Positions 7,298-9,853 of a stretch of DNA of 9,853 bases are shown piece after piece. Each line of letters starts with the position of its first letter. The stretch's first letter is position 1. The DNA is from Hyphomicrobiales bacterium (GTDB lineage Bacteria; Pseudomonadota; Alphaproteobacteria; Rhizobiales; Aestuariivirgaceae): positions 1 to 9,853 of the forward strand of contig JAAURV010000093.1 of the NCBI GenBank assembly GCA_012032065.1, in the 5' to 3' direction. A program made the translations under genes and the position numbers. The notes beneath the pieces are model-generated. The model did not search any database. It saw only the letters and a list, made by a program, of their open reading frames with translations, and was not told where the DNA came from.

Positions 7298-7862
7298 GCG
7301 CGATGGTTTCGCGTTCGGTCATGATCCAGTCGAGGCGCTGGTCATGGGCGTCGTGCGGCACCGATGGAACTTCCTGGGCGGCATAGGCAATGCCGATGGC
7401 GGTGACGGATTTGATCGCGCGGAGCTTCGCCAGCGTGCGATCATAGAAACCGCCGCCATATCCCAGGCGGTAACCTTCGCGATCGAACGCAAGCAAGGGC
7501 ACGAGCAGAACATCCGGCGCCACTTCGGAGGACGTAGGCGGCGGCACGGGAATGTTCCAGATGCCAGGCACGGTTTCGCTACCCGGCAGCCAGGCGCGGA
7601 ACACCAATGGCTGGTTTTTCGCGATCACGACGGGAAGGGCCGTTATCCAGCCAGCCTTGGCGAGCGCCGTCAAAAGCGGCATGACGCTGATTTCGCTTTG
7701 ATACGGCGCGAAACCCGAAATGCTCCGTCCACTGACGGTTGGCGGAAGACCCCGCACGGCGAGAATCTCGCCGGCCCGCCCTTGATCGGCTTCAAAGGCC
7801 GCAACGCGATTCGCCTGCGCTTCGGCACGGAATTGTTTTTTCTCGGAAGCAAGGTTCATCAT
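7284..7862 (-). CDS. fau: 5-formyltetrahydrofolate cyclo-ligase (5,10-methenyltetrahydrofolate synthetase)
   Basis: Cytoplasmic ATP-dependent enzyme that converts 5-formyltetrahydrofolate to 5,10-methenyltetrahydrofolate, returning the storage folate to one-carbon metabolism. At 192 residues it has the usual length. Landmarks are the basic N-terminal helix (SEKKQFRAEAQANR), the ISGFAPYQSEISVMPLL segment, the substrate-loop region LVFRAWLPGSE, and VLLVPLLAFDREGYRLGYGGGFYDRTL (the G-Y-G-G-G-F/Y-Y-D signature of the ATP/folate site). The C-terminal HDQRLDWIMTE hallmark follows. Two ATGs in tandem (7862-7860 and 7859-7857) are possible starts and neither has a clear ribosome site. The gene lies directly downstream of the 6S RNA, the arrangement known from E. 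coli (ssrS-ygfA) and many Proteobacteria, so it is probably read through from the RNA promoter. Its 3' end overlaps the convergent GH130 gene by 14 bases. Confidence 0.93.
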   Translation of the reverse strand: MMNLASEKKQFRAEAQANRVAAFEADQGRAGEILAVRGLPPTVSGRSISGFAPYQSEISVMPLLTALAKAGWITALPVVIAKNQPLVFRAWLPGSETVPGIWNIPVPPPTSSEVAPDVLLVPLLAFDREGYRLGYGGGFYDRTLAKLRAIKSVTAIGIAYAAQEVPSVPHDAHDQRLDWIMTERETIAPTRS

Positions 7863-7868
7863 CGAAGC

Positions 7869-8029
7869 GGCGAGCCACCATTGGCCGTGGGAACGTGCGA
7901 TCCCGGGTCCCTACTTACGTAGGTGGGCGCCGTGTACTCCAGGCCACGGCCCGGAACAGGGACAGCTCCCTTCAGAATCGATCATAGGCCCCAGGGAAAA
8001 ATTGTTCCACACGCACCGGGCAGCCCGCC
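7869..8029 (-). ncRNA. ssrS: 6S RNA
   Basis: 6S RNA mimics an open promoter and binds sigma-70 RNA polymerase in stationary phase. The 210-base gap between zapA and the cyclo-ligase gene is exactly where 6S RNA lies in many Proteobacteria. Ends are estimated from pairing. An outer stem joins 8029-8019 to 7879-7869 (GGCGGGC with GCTCGCC, continued by weaker pairs). A second stem joins 8013-8004 to 7894-7886 (GGAAC with GTTCC, then GTG with CAC around one bulged T). Inside is an unpaired 5' strand (AATTTTTCCCTG) facing a 3' strand with a small hairpin (CCTAC-GTAA-GTAGG, 7924-7911). A terminal arm is closed by GGGGCC (7992-7987) with GGCGCCC and holds the hairpins AGGGA-GCTG-TCCCT and CCGTG/CACGG. 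This long, centrally opened rod of about 160 bases fits 6S RNA. A -10-like TACATT (8042-8037) sits 7 bases before the inferred 5' end. Identification rests on context and hand-folded structure, not on a covariance search. Confidence 0.8.
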
Positions 8030-8072
8030 ACGAACGAATGTAGGCGCTCGCGGCCGGAAAATCCAGAACCGC

Positions 8073-8426
8073 CTATCCCAGCTCCTGGGCCAGCACATGC
8101 AGGCGCTTGGCCGCTTCGTCGAGCCTGTCGGCGACGCGGACTTCGACGTCCTTGGCTTGCATCTGGGCCATGTTGCGGGCATCGCGGAGAACGCGGATCT
8201 GCTCGTCCTGCAGCTCGATCTTCTTGATCGCCTCCGAGAGCCGGTCCGCCACCATGAGGCCCGACATCACGAGCAGCCGGATATCGCCGATGGTGCCGAC
8301 ACTCTGTTTGACGCGGAAGACTTCCGAGTCGAGAAGCCGCGCCAGCTCACGCAGATGATCTTCTTCTCCGTCCGGACACTGCATCGTGTAGGGGCGGTCA
8401 TTCACGGTGACGACAACCTGCGCCAT
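8073..8426 (-). CDS. zapA: Cell division protein ZapA
   Basis: ZapA binds and bundles FtsZ filaments and helps align the Z-ring at midcell. The 117-residue protein starts at ATG 8426-8424 with GGAGGT (8439-8434) 7 bases upstream; the longer frame to 8513 only reads into zauP. It opens with the typical beta-strand head domain (MAQVVVTVNDRPYTMQCPDGEEDHLRELARLLD), then a helix with IGDIRLLVMSGLMVADRLSE, and ends in a long coiled-coil (about residues 60-115, rich in A/E/Q/R heptads) that mediates tetramer formation. It follows zauP with a 4-base gap, so the two are translated together. 6S RNA lies 43 bases downstream. The length and layout are normal for an alphaproteobacterial ZapA. Confidence 0.92.
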   Translation of the reverse strand: MAQVVVTVNDRPYTMQCPDGEEDHLRELARLLDSEVFRVKQSVGTIGDIRLLVMSGLMVADRLSEAIKKIELQDEQIRVLRDARNMAQMQAKDVEVRVADRLDEAAKRLHVLAQELG

Positions 8427-8430
8427 CGGC

Positions 8431-8715
8431 CTAACCTCCGCTGTTCGAATGGAGCACCGCGCGGATGCGCGACATCGCCGTGTCGATCCGTCCGACCGCC
8501 CCCTGATTGGCATCGACGAGTTCCGCCGCCTTCGCCTTCATCTGCTCGATTTCAGCGGCAAGACGCGTACGGTCCAAGCGAAGCTGCGCGGTTTCGCCGG
8601 CAAGATTCGAGGCCTGCTTCAGCCCATCGGTCCGCCGCGCCAATGCCCCCTCGAAGGCGCGCAACGCCCCTTCGAACCGGTCCAGCGCTTCATCCAGTTT
8701 GTGAGTATCGGCCAT
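8431..8715 (-). CDS. zauP: ZauP-like coiled-coil protein (DUF4164 type), ZapA partner
   Basis: Small protein of 94 residues that is almost entirely predicted coiled-coil (for example LDEALDRFEGALRAFEGAL and LDRTRLAAEIEQMKAKAAEL). It has no signal peptide or membrane segment. In Caulobacter crescentus the protein encoded directly upstream of zapA, ZauP, forms a complex with ZapA and focuses the Z-ring. Position, size and heptad pattern here match that protein, and identity rests mainly on this context because coiled-coil sequences are poorly diagnostic. ATG 8715-8713 is preceded by GGGG (8724-8721) at 5 bases; an adjacent in-frame GTG (8718-8716) is a less likely start. The stop (8433-8431) lies between the Shine-Dalgarno site and the ATG of zapA, which implies tight coupling. 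Confidence 0.82.
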   Translation of the reverse strand: MADTHKLDEALDRFEGALRAFEGALARRTDGLKQASNLAGETAQLRLDRTRLAAEIEQMKAKAAELVDANQGAVGRIDTAMSRIRAVLHSNSGG

Positions 8716-8746
8716 CACATCCCCGGCAACTCATGACATTTCCCCG

Positions 8747-8776
8747 ATTGTTACAACGCTGCGGCGGATGGGGCAA
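8747..8776 (-). promoter_or_regulatory. Candidate promoter of zauP-zapA
   Basis: On the minus strand TTGCCC (8776-8771) and AACAAT (8752-8747) are separated by 18 bases, each matching the sigma-70 consensus at 4 of 6. The start would be near 8740, about 25 bases before the zauP ATG. It lies in the 66-base gap after the DUF2235 gene on the same strand, so read-through from that gene is also possible. Confidence 0.35.
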
Positions 8777-8781
8777 GGTAC

Positions 8782-9853
8782 CTAGGATTTCCGCCTCCGG
8801 ACGGACTTCGACAAGCGCCTTCGCTTGAGTTCAGGCACATACTTTTCGGCGTTGCACCAAAAATGCGGAACCCGATACTGCGGCAACACTCTCCCCATTG
8901 CATGATAGTCCTCTTCGTGCTGCCACCACTCGAGGAAATGCTCGTTCCGTCCCACTACATCCGTGTCGTGCGGCGTGCCATCGACCATCACCGAGTCCCA
9001 GAAATCGGAATTGTCGAAGATGTTGACTGGCTGATACTTCCTCAACTGCTGCATGCGCGCGAAGATGCTCCAATGCACGGCTTCCCGCATAGGCTTGAGA
9101 TGGCGCTCGAGACCAACAAACACGTCACCGCTTTCGTTGGGTTGTGTCTGGCTCACCTTACGATGAGCTGGCGGCACGGATAGCAATCGATAGAACGCGC
9201 CCTTGCCACCAAGCATGTTCGCTGCTTCGTCGCGCTCCTCTCTTATCTTCTCGATGCCCACCTCATGGAGCACCAGCCCGAGCTTGTTTTCCTGAATGCG
9301 CCGGATCATCCAGTAAAGTGGAATGCTGCTGAGCCAGTCCGACTCGACGACGCCGCCCACATCGCTGTGGCAGCCCGGGAACCACACCTGCTCGATGCCC
9401 TTGTTGTTCTGGTGAAACGCATAACTCCACAGGGTCGGCACATAGTGCCGCCGCTTCTCGTCCAGCGCCATGGCGTGGAAGGCATAATCCACGATCGAGC
9501 TCAGGTTCGTGTCGTGAAAGCCGTAGCGCTCTACATTTCGATAACGCAGCACACTGGCGGGAATGCCGCGCGCGCCCACCGTGTCGAATACCCCGAGGCA
9601 GCGGACGCGCAATTTGTCGGCAGGCCAGCAAAGCTTTTCGAGCGCTTTCTTTTCCGCTGGTACGCGATAGCGCTTGGGCGTGCGATAAAATGCCCAGGCC
9701 TTCTTCTCCGCCGTTGTCGAGCAGTGTTCCGCGCGCAATACGTCCGGCGCATGAACATAGCCGACGAAACTTCGCGCGCTGAAGGCGCCGCGCGAGAAAC
9801 CGAAACATAGATTTCCATCCCCGGGCTTGTAGCGGTGGCAAAGTTGCCGGTAA
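8782..9853 (-). CDS. DUF2235 alpha/beta-hydrolase (Tle1-like lipase fold), 5' end outside window
   Basis: The frame is open through to the window edge: codons from 9852 read YRQLCHRYKPGDGN and then LCFGFSRGAFSARSF, so the apparent TTG start at 9738 is internal. DUF2235 proteins have an alpha/beta-hydrolase fold. The best studied are type VI secretion phospholipase effectors (Tle1), but many members stand alone with unknown substrates. The G-F-S-R-G nucleophile elbow has its serine at codon 9795-9793. LRVRCLGVFDTVGARG supplies the conserved F-D-T-V-G aspartate, and VWFPGCHSDVGG the conserved histidine, so a complete Ser-Asp-His set appears present. The C-terminus is strongly basic (KRRRLSKSVRRRKS). 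At least 356 residues are visible; the usual N-terminal CDGT(W/G)N region is missing with the edge. No VgrG, Hcp, immunity or signal-peptide gene is visible nearby. It lies upstream of zauP with its own probable transcription. Confidence 0.85.
   Translation of the reverse strand, partial: YRQLCHRYKPGDGNLCFGFSRGAFSARSFVGYVHAPDVLRAEHCSTTAEKKAWAFYRTPKRYRVPAEKKALEKLCWPADKLRVRCLGVFDTVGARGIPASVLRYRNVERYGFHDTNLSSIVDYAFHAMALDEKRRHYVPTLWSYAFHQNNKGIEQVWFPGCHSDVGGVVESDWLSSIPLYWMIRRIQENKLGLVLHEVGIEKIREERDEAANMLGGKGAFYRLLSVPPAHRKVSQTQPNESGDVFVGLERHLKPMREAVHWSIFARMQQLRKYQPVNIFDNSDFWDSVMVDGTPHDTDVVGRNEHFLEWWQHEEDYHAMGRVLPQYRVPHFWCNAEKYVPELKRRRLSKSVRRRKS

Noticed and set aside
7344..7922. 192-codon open frame on the plus strand
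   Set aside because: It is antisense to the clearly recognised 5-formyltetrahydrofolate cyclo-ligase.
7923..8828. 301-codon open frame on the plus strand
   Set aside because: It runs antisense across the 6S RNA, zapA and zauP, all of which are well supported on the other strand.
9265..9810. 181-codon open frame on the plus strand
   Set aside because: It is antisense to the DUF2235 gene, whose catalytic motifs are unambiguous.

Overview
The window looks like part of the chromosome of a GC-rich alphaproteobacterium. The best evidence is the minus-strand block zauP - zapA - 6S RNA - 5-formyltetrahydrofolate cyclo-ligase (bases 7284-8715). A small coiled-coil protein directly upstream of zapA, and 6S RNA between zapA and the cyclo-ligase gene, are typical of Alphaproteobacteria. 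The order or family cannot be fixed from this stretch.

Layout. Bases 1-1637 (+) hold the 3' end of a YdiF/Pct-type acyl-CoA:carboxylate CoA-transferase, overlapping by 8 bases a crotonase-fold enoyl-CoA hydratase. These are probably a short acyl-CoA pathway operon. Bases 1668-2408 (-) encode an unrecognised secreted protein made of two diverged copies of one module; its terminator hairpin lies inside the 3' end of the hydratase gene. Bases 2639-2998 (+) encode a MmcQ/YjbR (DUF419) protein, possibly from a leaderless mRNA. Bases 3051-3443 (-) encode a single-domain rhodanese. Bases 3639-7297 (+) are a two-gene carbohydrate cassette: a family 4 glycosyltransferase with a C-terminal all-helical domain, and a GH130-type mannoside phosphorylase/hydrolase. 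Bases 7284-8715 (-) are the conserved housekeeping block: 5-FCL (folate salvage), 6S RNA (RNA polymerase regulator), ZapA and ZauP (Z-ring focusing at division). Bases 8782-9853 (-) are a DUF2235 alpha/beta-hydrolase that runs off the window with its GFSRG nucleophile elbow visible near the edge.

Three plus-strand genes are broken by four single-base losses (near 1304, 4925, 6437 and 6743). In each case both sides still match one family in adjacent frames, and adding back one base restores a protein of normal length. This looks more like indel errors in the assembly than old pseudogenes, but the sequence alone cannot decide.

I see no CRISPR array, insertion sequence, integrase, tRNA or rRNA. 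No clearly new multi-gene system is visible. The least-explained items are the GT4-toroid/GH130 pair, the duplicated-module secreted protein and the DUF2235 hydrolase.
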